Below, in pieces: positions 1 through 9,169 of a DNA stretch of 64,000 nucleotides. The position numbers and the translations under genes were made by a program. Numbering within the stretch: position 1 is the first letter of the stretch; the number at the start of each line of letters is the position of its first letter. Source of the DNA: Niallia circulans (lineage in GTDB: Bacteria > Bacillota > Bacilli > Bacillales > Cytobacillaceae); the NCBI RefSeq assembly GCF_007273535.1, contig NZ_RIBP01000001.1:434001-498000 (forward strand), read 5' to 3'. A model generated the notes under the pieces. The model worked only from the letters and a program-made list of their open reading frames with translations. It ran no database searches and was not told where the DNA came from.

Positions 1-989
1 CCACTTACCATAGCTGATCCAACTGCTCCTACCATCATTGGCAATGTCAAGTACCCGGCCTCAGTTGCAGTCAGTCCCAGCACATTTTGCGCAAAATACG
101 GGAAGGAAGAGAAGGATCCCATTAAACCAATTCCAACTGTGAAAACAATTAAAGATAGGACAAGAATATTGCGGTTTTTAAATAAATGTAAAGGTACAAT
201 CGGTTCTTTCACCTTACTCTCGACAAAGAGGAAAATTCCAAATAAAACGGCACCAAGGAATAGCAAACCTATAATTAATGGAGAGCCCCATGTATAACCA
301 TTATTTTCAACAAGAACTGGTGTTATTAGCAAGGAAACAATCGTAGCAATTAATAATAAAGCGCCTCCCCAATCAATAACCACTTGTTTCTTCATAGCTG
401 TTTCCAGTAACCCACTTGCTAGAAGAAGTGCTGCGATGAGTCCAACAGGAATATTAACAAAGAAAATCCAATGCCAACTTACTTGATCGACAAAATATCC
501 GCCCATTAATGGCCCTAATAACATTGGAATAAACATGATTGGACCCATAAAGCCTTGAACCTTTGCTCGTTGTTCAACTGGAAATAAATCACTTGATATG
601 GTCATGGCAAGCGGCATTAACCCACCAGCTCCTAAACCTTGAATTCCCCGGCCAATAAGAAGCAATGTCATGGAATCCGCTAATCCGCAAACTATCGAAC
701 CAACAATGAAAAAAGCCATACTCATTAAATATATTTTTTTTCGGCCCATTAAATCGGCTAATTTACCAAGTAGTGGCATGAATGCAGACATTGTCAGCAT
801 ATATACACCGCCGACCCAACCATACATCGCCAAACCACCTAAATCACGAATGATTGTGGGCATTGCTGTATTAACAACTGTCTCATCTAGCTCAGAAAAA
901 ATCAGGCCAATTATTAAACCTAACATTACCAGTATTTTATTGCTTTTATCAGCTAAAGCTGGTTCCTTATACTTTGAAATACTTTCCAT
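1..989 (-). CDS. MFS multidrug exporter (DHA2/EmrB-like), C-terminus cut by window edge
   Basis: Proton-driven drug efflux permease of the inner membrane, judged from family features. The frame is open on the minus strand from ATG at 989 to the window edge, so the C-terminal part is missing. The N-terminal loop-helix carries LDETVVNTAMPTI, the typical motif D1 of 14-helix DHA2 exporters. It is followed by GRKKIYL (motif A) and a series of hydrophobic helices including the motif C-like glycine-rich stretch PIMFIPMLLGPLMGGYF. The start is set by GAAAGGG about 7 bases upstream. No regulator gene lies directly beside it in the window. Substrate cannot be told from sequence. Confidence 0.88.
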   Translation of the reverse strand, partial: MESISKYKEPALADKSNKILVMLGLIIGLIFSELDETVVNTAMPTIIRDLGGLAMYGWVGGVYMLTMSAFMPLLGKLADLMGRKKIYLMSMAFFIVGSIVCGLADSMTLLLIGRGIQGLGAGGLMPLAMTISSDLFPVEQRAKVQGFMGPIMFIPMLLGPLMGGYFVDQVSWHWIFFVNIPVGLIAALLLASGLLETAMKKQVVIDWGGALLLIATIVSLLITPVLVENNGYTWGSPLIIGLLFLGAVLFGIFLFVESKVKEPIVPLHLFKNRNILVLSLIVFTVGIGLMGSFSSFPYFAQNVLGLTATEAGYLTLPMMVGAVGSAMVS

Positions 990-1279
990 TCATCTAACCC
1001 TTTCAACATTTGATAAACGGATTATATAAATTATTTATGAACTATATGTGAACTTTGGATGAGAATTAATAAAGAATATGAAATCGATACGTTCTCTAGA
1101 AGAAACATTTATCGTTCAAGTATTCTTTGAACTGACGTTATAGAACAAATAATTCTATTGAAGAAGGAATAAGCAGAGATACATAGAATTATGATATTTG
1201 CATTTTATTTATAAAAAATATAAAAAATAGAATTATTAAGTAGAGGATAAGTTATATTTAACTAGAGAGTTGGGTTTAG

Positions 1280-1750
1280 ATGAAAATAGATTATTTTTTG
1301 GAATTTCCCTATGCAGAATTGCGTTCACAAGATGGAAAGAGCTACTTTAAAATTTGTAGTTATGCAAATGCCTATTCAGATGCAGATAACATCAATGATT
1401 TGGATTGGCATCGAAATTTTATGATTTTGCATATACCAGGATTCAAAGCTGAACTAAATGAGGTTATATTAGAAGGGCGCTTAATAAAATTTTATATACA
1501 AGAATTAAAGTCTTTTTCTGCAATAAAAAAGAAAACTGTTATATTTGAAGCCTCTGAACCTTTTTTTGAGCTGACTTTTACTTTGGATGCTAGAAAAAAG
1601 GTAGAAATAGCAGGAGTTGTACAGATTCCTGTAGGAACTGGAAATAAACTTCAATTTTCATACGAAACAGATTTAACCTATGTTGATTTATTTATTAAAG
1701 GATTAGAGGACATTTTAGTGAAATTTCCAGTTAAGGAGATGAAGAGTTGA
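1280..1750 (+). CDS. Unknown protein resembling the WapI-type immunity family
   Basis: 156 residues, no signal peptide or membrane segment. The closing region (IPVGTGNKLQFSYETDLTYVD, trimmed here) resembles from memory the small WapI-like proteins of Bacillaceae, which end in a block like F.FE.DQTYL. Members are thought to neutralise contact-dependent toxins, but no toxin gene lies nearby, so the role is inference. It overlaps the next gene by four bases, pointing to translational coupling. The ribosome binding site is weak (GAGAGTTGGG). Base composition is very AT-rich, typical of accessory genes. Confidence 0.55.
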   Translation: MKIDYFLEFPYAELRSQDGKSYFKICSYANAYSDADNINDLDWHRNFMILHIPGFKAELNEVILEGRLIKFYIQELKSFSAIKKKTVIFEASEPFFELTFTLDARKKVEIAGVVQIPVGTGNKLQFSYETDLTYVDLFIKGLEDILVKFPVKEMKS

Positions 1751-2364
1751 AACTAGACATCGGATTCTTACCAAAGTATTATTATAGCAAAGATCCAGAT
1801 GCAGGAGGTTGTTTCCCTTTTGGCATGGAAGAGACACCTTCGTATGTCTTTTCTATGGATAATTTATATCTTCCTGAATGTAATAAAAACTTTGTTCCAA
1901 GCTTGATGGAGAATATTCAAGCATTCCCGCTTTATTTCTGTGCAGAGTTTTCAAGCTTTTGGAAGAAGGACTACGAAGAAAAATGTTACAAAGGTGATAT
2001 CCAATTCAAATACTTATATCAAAAAGAAAATCGGATAATTTCTGTAGCAAATGTAGAAAATATGAGCCAGTTTAAAGTGGTTTTTCCATTATTTGTATCT
2101 ATGGGCAGTTCAAATGAAATTGTCATGTGGTCAACTAATACAGATATTTATTCTATAGAGGAGAGAGTCTGGAAGGGGAACTGGGAAGGGAAACGAGCTA
2201 TTGTGCCTGTTGTGAAATTCGATAAAAAGGTTAGTTTATTTTGGATTGGTTATGATGGAGATAGCATTATGGGGCTCACTAATAATGATGAATTCTCAAC
2301 TTATGAGAGTATTTGTGAGAACTTGCCACTTTTTGTGAAACCTGAATTATTTGAAATTATATGA
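1747..2364 (+). CDS. Hypothetical protein, coupled to the WapI-like gene
   Basis: 205 residues that I do not recognise. It starts with TTG inside the stop codon of the gene before it (TTGA overlap) and has AAGGAGATGAAG just upstream, so the two genes are almost certainly co-translated. It is rich in aromatic residues (many Trp, Tyr, Phe), soluble by appearance, without Cys-rich or nucleotide-binding motifs. Paired small proteins of this type in Bacillaceae often belong to polymorphic-toxin immunity loci. That is only a contextual guess. Confidence 0.6.
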   Translation: MKLDIGFLPKYYYSKDPDAGGCFPFGMEETPSYVFSMDNLYLPECNKNFVPSLMENIQAFPLYFCAEFSSFWKKDYEEKCYKGDIQFKYLYQKENRIISVANVENMSQFKVVFPLFVSMGSSNEIVMWSTNTDIYSIEERVWKGNWEGKRAIVPVVKFDKKVSLFWIGYDGDSIMGLTNNDEFSTYESICENLPLFVKPELFEII

Positions 2365-2758
2365 TTATTATAATAAATACGAAGATAGAAGATTAAGTGA
2401 TTAAAAATTGAATTTAACAAAGTGGCTGGGACAAAACAAAAGATAACCTATCTAAACACGAATCATAAAATTACATCTAAATTTGAAAAATGAAGCTTGT
2501 GTCTAAATAGAATTTTGAGTTAAAGTTAGTTTGTTTCATTGCGCTGCACCCACTCGCTTTCTTCGCCTGCGGGGTCTCATCCTTTCCTCTATTTCCCGCA
2601 GAAGTCGAGTGGCCTCCGCTCCATTTCACTAAAATTTCTAATTTGTTGTATTTAAACTAAAAACAAAAAAACCGAACTATTTAATCGATAGTGATAAGCT
2701 CCCCTATAGGTAGACAGGTTAAAAAATAAAATCTGGATACTATAGGGGAGTATTTTTT

Positions 2759-3436
2759 ATGTCTCGAAAGTTTTACTCTGCAGAAGAAAAATATGAAATA
2801 GTGAAGGCGTTTGATGAATCACTTTCTTCACTTAAAGTGGCATCCATTTATAAAGTACATCATGCCACCGTTTTGGAATGGAAATATAAGTTTGATACCT
2901 TTGGCTTAGAAGGATTAAAGGAGTCTTCCGCATGGAAAAAATATTCGGAAGAACTAAAGTTATCCGCCATAAAAGAGTATTTGTCCGGTGGTTCTTCGAT
3001 TCGTGAGGTTTCTAGAATGTATGAAATATCCCATCCCTCTGTCCTCAGAAGTTGGATTAGGAAGTATAATAGTCATAGTGAATTAAAAGATGCGTCACAA
3101 GAAAGGACGGGCTCTATGACTAATGAAAGCAAACTAACTTGGGAAGAACGATTACATATTGTACTTGATTGCTTGGGGAACGGAAAAAATTATCAAGAAG
3201 CAGCGGATACGTATCAAGTTTCTTATCAACAAGTTTATCACTGGGTAAAGAAGTATGAAGATGGCGGAGAAGAAGCGTTGAAAGATAGACGTGGTAAAAG
3301 GAAAGAGGAATCAAAGCTAACTCCAGAAGAAAAATTCAAGCTTCAAATGAAAAAGCTAGAAAGAGAAAATGAACGGTTGCGTGCGGAGAATTTGTATTTA
3401 AAAAAGTTGGAGGAGATAGAAAGGAGGAGAAAATAA
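2759..3436 (+). CDS. IS150-like transposase subunit OrfA
   Basis: 225-residue DNA-binding subunit. It has helix-turn-helix segments in the N-terminal half (SLSSLKVASIYKVHHATVLEW and SSIREVSRMYEISHPSVLRSW, trimmed) and a third HTH-like repeat near residues 125-165 (NYQEAADTYQVSYQQVYHW). A C-terminal coiled coil rich in Glu, Arg and Leu (about 190-225) probably joins OrfA to the OrfAB fusion. The gene ends in AGAAAATAA. The A4 run there is where ribosomes would slip back one base into orfB, as IS3-family elements do. Confidence 0.9.
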   Translation: MSRKFYSAEEKYEIVKAFDESLSSLKVASIYKVHHATVLEWKYKFDTFGLEGLKESSAWKKYSEELKLSAIKEYLSGGSSIREVSRMYEISHPSVLRSWIRKYNSHSELKDASQERTGSMTNESKLTWEERLHIVLDCLGNGKNYQEAADTYQVSYQQVYHWVKKYEDGGEEALKDRRGKRKEESKLTPEEKFKLQMKKLERENERLRAENLYLKKLEEIERRRK

Positions 3437-4317
3437 AGCCTATCCGATTCGAGGATAAATATATCGCTATCCAGGAGCTTCATAGGGAAGAAAACATAAG
3501 TATTTCTTTACTTTGTGAAATAGTCAAAATAGCACGATCCGCCTATTATAAATGGCTGAATCGTCTCCCTACTTCCCAGGATTTACTGAATGAAAAAATC
3601 ATAAAAGAAATGAAGATTCTTCATGAAAAAGTGGATAGTACCTTCGGTTATCGTCAAATGACGCTTCACATGAATAGACAGTTTAAAGAGAAACTTAATC
3701 ATAAAAGAATCTATCGACTAATGAAAGTGGCGGGCTTACGCTCGATTATCCGCATCAAGAAGAAACGTTATAAACACTTTACTCCTAAACAGGTGGCGGA
3801 AAATAGACTAAATCGAGAATTTACTGCGGAGAAACCAAATGAAAAATGGGTTACAGATGTAACGGAATTTAAGTATGGCCAATCAAGGAAGGCTTATTTA
3901 AGTGCAATTCGTGACCTTTATGATGGCTCCATTGTAAGTTTTGTTATAGGACATTCCAATAATAATAGACTTGTATTTAAGACGCTAGACCAAGCAACTG
4001 CACTATTATTAGAGGAGGAACATCCACTTATCCATAGTGATCGTGGGTATCAATATACCTCCAAAGGATTTAAGCAAAGGATAGATGCGGCGAAAATGAC
4101 GCAGAGTATGTCAAGAGTTGGTCGATGTATTGATAATGGACCGATGGAATCTTTTTGGGGAACACTGAAATGTGAGAAGTATTATATACATAAATATAAG
4201 ACATTTGAGGAACTTGAACATGCGATAGAGGAGTATATTCATTTTTATAATTATGAAAGATATCAAAAACGATTAAACGGCTTAAGCCCTATGGAATATA
4301 GAGCTCAAGCTGTTTAA
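3430..4317 (+). CDS. IS150-like transposase catalytic subunit OrfB (via -1 frameshift)
   Basis: Integrase-type DDE transposase that cuts and joins the element ends. Reading upstream of the first ATG (3610) in this frame gives continuous OrfB sequence, with the HTH_21-like region FGYRQMTLHMNR. This shows that the protein normally begins inside orfA. The catalytic residues are visible in WVTDVTEF, HSDRGYQYTS and NGPMESFWGTLK. The C-terminus has the usual YNYERYQKRLNGLSPMEY. orfA is in the preceding frame, so synthesis as OrfAB needs a -1 shift at about 3430-3433. An AGGAGG at 3422-3427 could stimulate it or allow independent initiation. Confidence 0.88.
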   Translation, partial: KIKPIRFEDKYIAIQELHREENISISLLCEIVKIARSAYYKWLNRLPTSQDLLNEKIIKEMKILHEKVDSTFGYRQMTLHMNRQFKEKLNHKRIYRLMKVAGLRSIIRIKKKRYKHFTPKQVAENRLNREFTAEKPNEKWVTDVTEFKYGQSRKAYLSAIRDLYDGSIVSFVIGHSNNNRLVFKTLDQATALLLEEEHPLIHSDRGYQYTSKGFKQRIDAAKMTQSMSRVGRCIDNGPMESFWGTLKCEKYYIHKYKTFEELEHAIEEYIHFYNYERYQKRLNGLSPMEYRAQAV

Positions 4318-4446
4318 ATCTTTTTTATTATTTCAACTGTCTACTTGACAGGGGGCATTTCATAGTTGATTAAGTAATTCGGTCTTTACGCTGGTTCACA
4401 TATTTATGTCCCAGCCTCTTTTTATTATAACATGTTATAGAGCTAA

Positions 4447-5208
4447 TTAATCAAGTGTATGCTTCAATGCATTGTACATATTTTCTACATGCTCATCAAC
4501 TTTATCTCGTGACATTCGCAGGCGTTCTACTGAAGTGCCATAGCCAATTTCTTGTTTACCTTCTTCTAATCCCTTGAATATTCCATCTGCAAATTCATCT
4601 AATGGTTCCCCGTGTGTATGCAGCCCGGCACCGCCTAAATCTGTATTAACTGCAGGTGGAGCAACTTCAATTACTTCAACAGATGTATGTGATAGTTGGT
4701 GGCGCAGACTTATTGTAAATGAATGAAGCGCAGCCTTGGTTGCGGAATAAATTGGTGCAATAGCAAATGGTGTAAATGCTAATCCAGATGTAACGTTAAT
4801 GATTGCGGCATCTTCCTTCTCAGCAAAAAAAGGCGCAAACAGCATACAAAGGTGGAAGGGTGCTTCAATGTTAGTTGTTAGTTCATTGTTAAAATAATTC
4901 CAGTTCGTTTTAGCATCTGCTTTTAACACATCAAAACGTTGTTGAATTCCTGCGTTGTTCACTAACACATTCACTTCAGGATGGTGCTCTGATACCCAAT
5001 TAAAAAGGGATAGTCGATCAGATTCACTATTCAAATCACTGACATATGTTATGAGTTCAGGATATTTTTCTTGTGCATTTTGAAGGACATTTTTACGTCT
5101 GCCTGTAATGATTACTTTGTTGCCAGCCTTTAAAAATCGTTCTGCAAAAGCTAGTCCAATCCCAGCACTTCCACCTGTAATAAGTATTGTATTTCCTGAA
5201 AGTTTCAT
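4447..5208 (-). CDS. SDR-family NAD(P)-dependent oxidoreductase (DltE-like)
   Basis: Short-chain dehydrogenase of 253 residues with a Rossmann fold. TGGSAGIG at 11-18 binds the cofactor and NNAG lies at 84-87. Ser141, Tyr154 and Lys158 form the catalytic triad (TSG...YSATK). The arrangement resembles DltE-type SDRs of Bacillus, but no dlt genes adjoin it, so the physiological substrate is unknown. The gene stands alone, transcribed toward the IS and repeat region. The start ATG has AAGAGGAAC a few bases upstream on the minus strand. Confidence 0.88.
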   Translation of the reverse strand: MKLSGNTILITGGSAGIGLAFAERFLKAGNKVIITGRRKNVLQNAQEKYPELITYVSDLNSESDRLSLFNWVSEHHPEVNVLVNNAGIQQRFDVLKADAKTNWNYFNNELTTNIEAPFHLCMLFAPFFAEKEDAAIINVTSGLAFTPFAIAPIYSATKAALHSFTISLRHQLSHTSVEVIEVAPPAVNTDLGGAGLHTHGEPLDEFADGIFKGLEEGKQEIGYGTSVERLRMSRDKVDEHVENMYNALKHTLD

Positions 5209-5661
5209 ATAAGTTCCTCTTTTCTTAGTATGTTTAGGGATTATTTTGTATTATACCTATTTGGCTACAGTTTGCTTTATAGCAACGACTAATTTTCCTG
5301 TCAAGCCTCTGTAAACATTAAGTCATTATGTAATTTTATCTTTCAATGTCTCCTTGCTGATCATCATCATTTTAAGTCTTAAATCAATAGTATTTTCTCC
5401 TTCTAATACCCATTCTATATGTTTAATACTACTTAAAGGCAATATTATTTTATATCAATTAATAGTCTCAAGAAGTGATATTTAATTCTTAGAAAATAAA
5501 TGTTTACCAGCAACAATTACGCTCATTCAGTGGAAGAAGTATAATTTCGTAACTTTGACTCAGTAATATTAAATGTTACTGTAGCTGCGCTTATGCTGGA
5601 ACAATTCTTTATCAATAAACCACCGAACCTTAGCATTTCTTGTCAATGGACTAATAATACG

Positions 5662-5793
5662 AGGCTTGAACAATACAAAATATAACCTGTTTAAACACGA
5701 ATTATAAAATAGAGGATGGCTTAGAGTCTATTCATCAATAACGATTAAATAGTTCGCTTTTCAATTAGATTTAAATACTTTTGTCCAATCCTC
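5662..5793. repeat. Decayed copy of the GGCTGGGACA-type intergenic repeat
   Basis: ATAACCTGTTTAAACACGAAT here matches ATAACCTATCTAAACACGAAT (2443-2463; trimmed). ACGATTAAATAGTTCG corresponds to the inner hairpin arm and TTTGTCCAATCCTC to the right end of the copy split by the IS. Both terminal arms have decayed. This is the only recognisable structure in the 5209-5925 gap; the rest shows no open frame or RNA that I can support. Confidence 0.6.
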
Positions 5794-5925
5794 AACACAT
5801 GACTAAAAAAGTTCCATATGCCATTCAAAGATCTTACAATTTATTGCGCATAATAGTCCAATGTTTACCTTAAATGCTGTGTAAATACTTAAGAAATAGA
5901 GCATCTTAAGCAGGGAGGTATGTAC

Positions 5926-6408
5926 ATGAAAAAATCGAGATTTTTCTTAATAGTATTATTTATAATTAGTTTGTCCAGTCTTATTTTCATCAACAAACAG
6001 GACTTAAAACGATTTCTCCCTGCCGCTTTTTTTATAGGCATCGTAACTAAATGCACTAATATCTTTGCTAAGAAAAGAAGGTGGTGGGCTTTTTATCAAA
6101 GCATCCATCCAAAGGTAGCTGGAGAAGATACATGGGCTTGGGGACCTTTCTTTGCCCTTACCATTTGGGTATTAAAATGGACATATGGTAAATTACCGCT
6201 GTATATTTTGGTGAATTTAATGATACACTTCCTGTTTATTTATTTTGTTTTGCCGTTATTAAAACGTATGGGTATCTTTTCACTTGTCAGAATTACAGGG
6301 AAACAGTATTTTTTGGTTTATTTATTTAGAGAAGTTCTTCTGTATTCCTTTCAAAGTATAATGGAATACATAAGCAGAAAAAAACTAACTAAAGGTATGG
6401 GCTCTTGA
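5926..6408 (+). CDS. CBO0543-like small integral membrane protein
   Basis: 160 residues with four or five hydrophobic helices and short basic loops. It is a polytopic membrane protein of the CBO0543 type common in spore-formers, with unknown function. I placed the start at the second ATG (MKKSRFF) because GGGAGG sits seven bases before it and only one base before the upstream in-frame ATG. The Trp-rich loop KRRWWAFYQSIHPKVAGEDT (about 49-68) is typical of the group. It is isolated, with no operon partner. Confidence 0.6.
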   Translation: MKKSRFFLIVLFIISLSSLIFINKQDLKRFLPAAFFIGIVTKCTNIFAKKRRWWAFYQSIHPKVAGEDTWAWGPFFALTIWVLKWTYGKLPLYILVNLMIHFLFIYFVLPLLKRMGIFSLVRITGKQYFLVYLFREVLLYSFQSIMEYISRKKLTKGMGS

Positions 6409-6604
6409 CATGCATGGAAAGAGGGGAGCTTTCATCGGTTCGTGTTGATTAGGAAAAAGGAAAACAAACATGATGAATGTTTTAATAAAATGTCTTAACC
6501 TTTGCTTTAACACTTTAGGGATTTTTTTTTTGAATATGCATTTCTTATGTATGCTTACTGATTTTAAGGAGTTTTAACATAATATAAGTAAACCTAAAGT
6601 ATAA

Positions 6605-6635
6605 AACCCCCAACTGTTGATTACCTGTTGGGGTT
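6605..6635. terminator. Stem-loop, possible terminator
   Basis: CCCCAAC (6608-6614) pairs with GTTGGGG (6627-6633), flanked by A and T pairs. There is no clear T-run, so it may be a weak terminator for the membrane-protein gene about 200 bp upstream or a structural relic. Confidence 0.35.
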
Positions 6636-6649
6636 ACAGTTAAAGTCGA

Positions 6650-7396
6650 ATTATTGGTTTAACGGACGAATGGCGACTGGTTTATGAAAAAGCGCTAATC
6701 CTAAAATCAAATGAAGGAGTTAAAAACAGAACTGGAAGAAACAAACGATGATATTAAAGGGCATTTAAAAGTAGGCTTGCCACAAATAATTGGAGCTTTT
6801 TCTTTTCCTCAAGTAGCAAAGACCTTTAAGGAGAAATATCCAGGTGTGCTGATTGAAATAGTAGAAGAAGCTGGTTTGCATGTTGAAAAACTGGTGGAAA
6901 AAGGACAGATAGATGTTGGATTCTTCGTAATACCTGAACAAAGTAAGCAGTTAGAGAAACTTATCTTTAAAGCACCATTCGTGGCCTGTTTGCCAGTAGA
7001 TGATCATTTAAAGGCTGGTGCAACCATAGCACTTAAACAATTAGAAAAGGATGATTGGGTATTATTTGATACAAGTTTTGCATTAAACCATGTAGTTTTA
7101 GAAAGCTGTCGAAATGAGAACTTTAAACCAAATATTGCTTATAAAACAACACAGTGAGACATGCTTATGCAATTAGTCCGACATGGTTTAGGTGTGGCAA
7201 TTATTCCAAAGCCCTTAACATCCGAGTGCGCAAATAAAATTTGTATAAAAAAATTAATAGCCAATACATCCGATGGAAAGTCGGGATCGTATTAAAGAAG
7301 AACAGGTATAAAACTCGTGCTTTGAGAGCGTTTTTAGTATTGTTTCTGAGATTTACAGAAAAAATTCCCTTATTATTTATCTCGGGTAATCATTGA
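6650..7396 (+). pseudogene. LysR-family transcriptional regulator, decayed
   Basis: Remnant of a LysR activator. The end of the HTH region is readable as LTDEWRLVYEKALILKSNE in one frame. It then continues after a frameshift (about 6713) as ELKTELEETNDDIKGHLKVG and most of the effector domain. A TGA at 7155-7157 interrupts at a place where related proteins carry Trp (YKTTQ-stop-DMLMQLVRHG). A further frameshift near 7262 leads into IRWKVGIVLKKNRYKTRAL. The wing-helix N-terminus is missing. The tail runs into the convergent gene. With three lesions plus truncation it is non-functional; the longest open part is 6711-7157. Confidence 0.85.
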
Positions 7397-7928
7397 TAAG
7401 AAAACCATGGCGAGAAATGAGATTATTTCGTGTTGTCTCACTAACTCGGTCCGCGTCATAAGCACAAACGGATAGAAGCCTGTTTTCTTTAACGATTATG
7501 TCGGCTTCTTGTTCTGAATTAGCTAGATTTTCATGTATCTCTTGAACATCGCCCCATTCAACATGGGCCCAGCTTCGGACAGAAAATTGCTGTTTAGAAT
7601 AATCTTTTATTAAGCTTGGAAGATAATCGAATATGGATGCACATTGGAAATCTCCCTTAGCGAAATAAAAGTCATAGTTATTGATGAACTTAATTTTGTT
7701 TAATTGACTACCACTTACTATTTCTTTAAGACCTTTTAGGATAAGCGGACTAATCCGATCATTTTCTATGATGATAGAATATTGATCTTGTTCTAAGCCT
7801 GAAATAGCAAAGTCGATAACATTTTTAATGTATGCATCTATATATTCGAAAAAATAGATTATATGTCCTTCGTTAAGACCTTTAAGATTATCTATAACTG
7901 TTAACTGGTCTTTCTCCAAAAATTTCAC
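7377..7928 (-). CDS. MEDS (DcmR-like sensory) domain protein
   Basis: 183-residue soluble protein. The start (HIIYFFEYIDAYIKNVIDFA, about 23-42, then residues of the form IIIEN) matches the MEDS domain, a RecA-like fold found in methanogen and methylotroph sensors and in Bacillus regulators. Here the domain stands alone, without kinase or HTH. A role in signalling or stress response is inference. The 3' end overlaps the dead LysR gene, and the upstream region to the CDF gene is 250 bp without other signals. Confidence 0.7.
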   Translation of the reverse strand: MKFLEKDQLTVIDNLKGLNEGHIIYFFEYIDAYIKNVIDFAISGLEQDQYSIIIENDRISPLILKGLKEIVSGSQLNKIKFINNYDFYFAKGDFQCASIFDYLPSLIKDYSKQQFSVRSWAHVEWGDVQEIHENLANSEQEADIIVKENRLLSVCAYDADRVSETTRNNLISRHGFLINDYPR

Positions 7929-8180
7929 CTCAAACTTTTAAATTAGTAATTATTTCTCTTTAGCATAACATTGTTTAGCTAGATTTCGTTAATTTATTTA
8001 ATGCTTGTTAAATTGCACCATAAAGGGAGATTATAAAATTTGATAGTGTTCATGAGTTTTGCTTAATGGAAACATATTTTAAGGTAGCTTACTTTTATAA
8101 ATTGCTTCAAAAAGGTTGCTCTAGACCCACCCGATTGCTGATTGTTATGATGTAATCATCGTGTTGGAGGGAGAGAGAGG

Positions 8181-9050
8181 ATGGAGGAACAGAAATTCAA
8201 GGATTTAAAACTTGGAGAGCGTGGAGCAATTATTAGCATTATTGCTTACATCTTTTTATCTATTATAAAAGTTACAGTTGGATATATGACTGACTCTGCA
8301 GCATTACGAGCAGATGGTTTGAATAATACAACAGATATTATCGCGTCACTCGCAGTCTTAATTGGCTTAAAGCTCTCGCAAAGACCAGCAGATAAAGACC
8401 ATAAATATGGCCACTGGAAGAGTGAGGCAATCTCCTCGATGGTTGCTTCTTTTATCATGATGGTTGTTGGGATTGAGGTATTATTTGGATCCATTACTTC
8501 TCTATCAAGTGGGCAAAGTGAGTCGCCAGACATTACTGCAGCTATTGTTGGAATATTTGCTGCTGCCGTTATGTATGGTGTTTATCGTTATAATAAAGCG
8601 CTGGCGCTTAAAATTAAGAGCAGTGCAGTAATGTCGGCCGCGAAGGATAATATTTCTGACGCATGGGTAAGTATCGGAACTGCTATAGGAATATTAGGAT
8701 CACAGCTAAATATGCCTTGGCTCGATAGTGTAACAGCACTTATTGTCGGCCTGTTAATTTGCAAGACAGCAGTGGATATTTTCAGAAATGCTTCACACGA
8801 ACTATCAGATGGATTTGATGAAAATAAATTGGACGAGTATAGGCAGGAAATTATCAGCATAGACGGAATTAAAGGGATTAAAGAAATGAAAGGGAGAAGC
8901 TATGGGAATAATGAAGTTATTGATGTCGAAATACTGGTAAACTCAACATTAGATGTAAAAAAAGCTCATGATATTGCAGACAAAGTAGAGGCTGTTCTAA
9001 ACCAAAAGTATGGTGTGTATCAAGTCCATGTTCATATTGAACCACATTAA
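8181..9050 (+). CDS. Cation diffusion facilitator, probable Mn2+ exporter (MneS/MneP type)
   Basis: 289-residue CDF antiporter with six helices followed by a cytoplasmic ferredoxin-like domain (about 205-289, ending VHVHIEPH). In helix 2 the metal-site segment is ADGLNNTTD rather than the HxxxD of zinc exporters. Helix 5 has DNISD. This pattern is that of the manganese clade, to which B. subtilis MneP and MneS belong. The expected role is export of excess Mn2+. GGAGGGAGAGAGAGG lies directly before the ATG. The gene is monocistronic; I saw no clear MntR box. Confidence 0.85.
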   Translation: MEEQKFKDLKLGERGAIISIIAYIFLSIIKVTVGYMTDSAALRADGLNNTTDIIASLAVLIGLKLSQRPADKDHKYGHWKSEAISSMVASFIMMVVGIEVLFGSITSLSSGQSESPDITAAIVGIFAAAVMYGVYRYNKALALKIKSSAVMSAAKDNISDAWVSIGTAIGILGSQLNMPWLDSVTALIVGLLICKTAVDIFRNASHELSDGFDENKLDEYRQEIISIDGIKGIKEMKGRSYGNNEVIDVEILVNSTLDVKKAHDIADKVEAVLNQKYGVYQVHVHIEPH

Positions 9051-9169
9051 TAAAGTTGCAACTCAGAAAAATTGTATTTAACTAAAAATAACTGTCAATG
9101 TAAGCACTATGCATCATTTCCTACTATAATAAGTAGTAGATTAAAAAATGTTGCGGAAGGAAATTAAAA

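Larger units (their letters stand above)
2692..4362 (+). mobile_element. IS3-family (IS150-like) insertion sequence, complete
   Basis: 1671-bp element with two overlapping transposase frames. The ends are imperfect inverted repeats that begin TGATAAGCTCCCC on the left and, on the complementary strand, TGAAATGCCCCC on the right. Both contain GTAGACAG at the same offset (18 of 26 positions match). TAG at 2689-2691 and TAG at 4363-4365 form a 3-bp target duplication, as usual for this family. The DDE residues are intact in OrfB, so the copy may be active. A promoter-like leader (CTATAGGGGAG) lies ahead of orfA. Confidence 0.9.
2424..4416. repeat. Palindromic intergenic repeat, split by the IS element
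   Basis: GGCTGGGACA at 2424-2433 is mirrored exactly by TGTCCCAGCC at 4407-4416. Inside it a second inverted pair, ACCGAACTATTTAATC (2671-2686) and GATTAAGTAATTCGGT (4368-4383), pairs over 16 positions with two G-T wobbles once the IS is removed. The right end runs into CTTTTT, so the intact unit probably acted as a bidirectional terminator. A GC-richer block at about 2540-2635 lies within the left half. A decayed relative without that block lies at 5662-5793. From memory, GGCTGGGACA repeats are scattered through many Bacillaceae genomes. Confidence 0.75.

Noticed and set aside
670..1029. 119-codon plus-strand frame near the left end
   Set aside because: It is antisense to the MFS exporter whose helices and motifs are clear on the other strand.
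1747..2364. SMI1/KNR4-type immunity protein
   Set aside because: Aromatic-rich but lacks the conserved LPxxYxxF-like and Trp motifs I would expect of that family.
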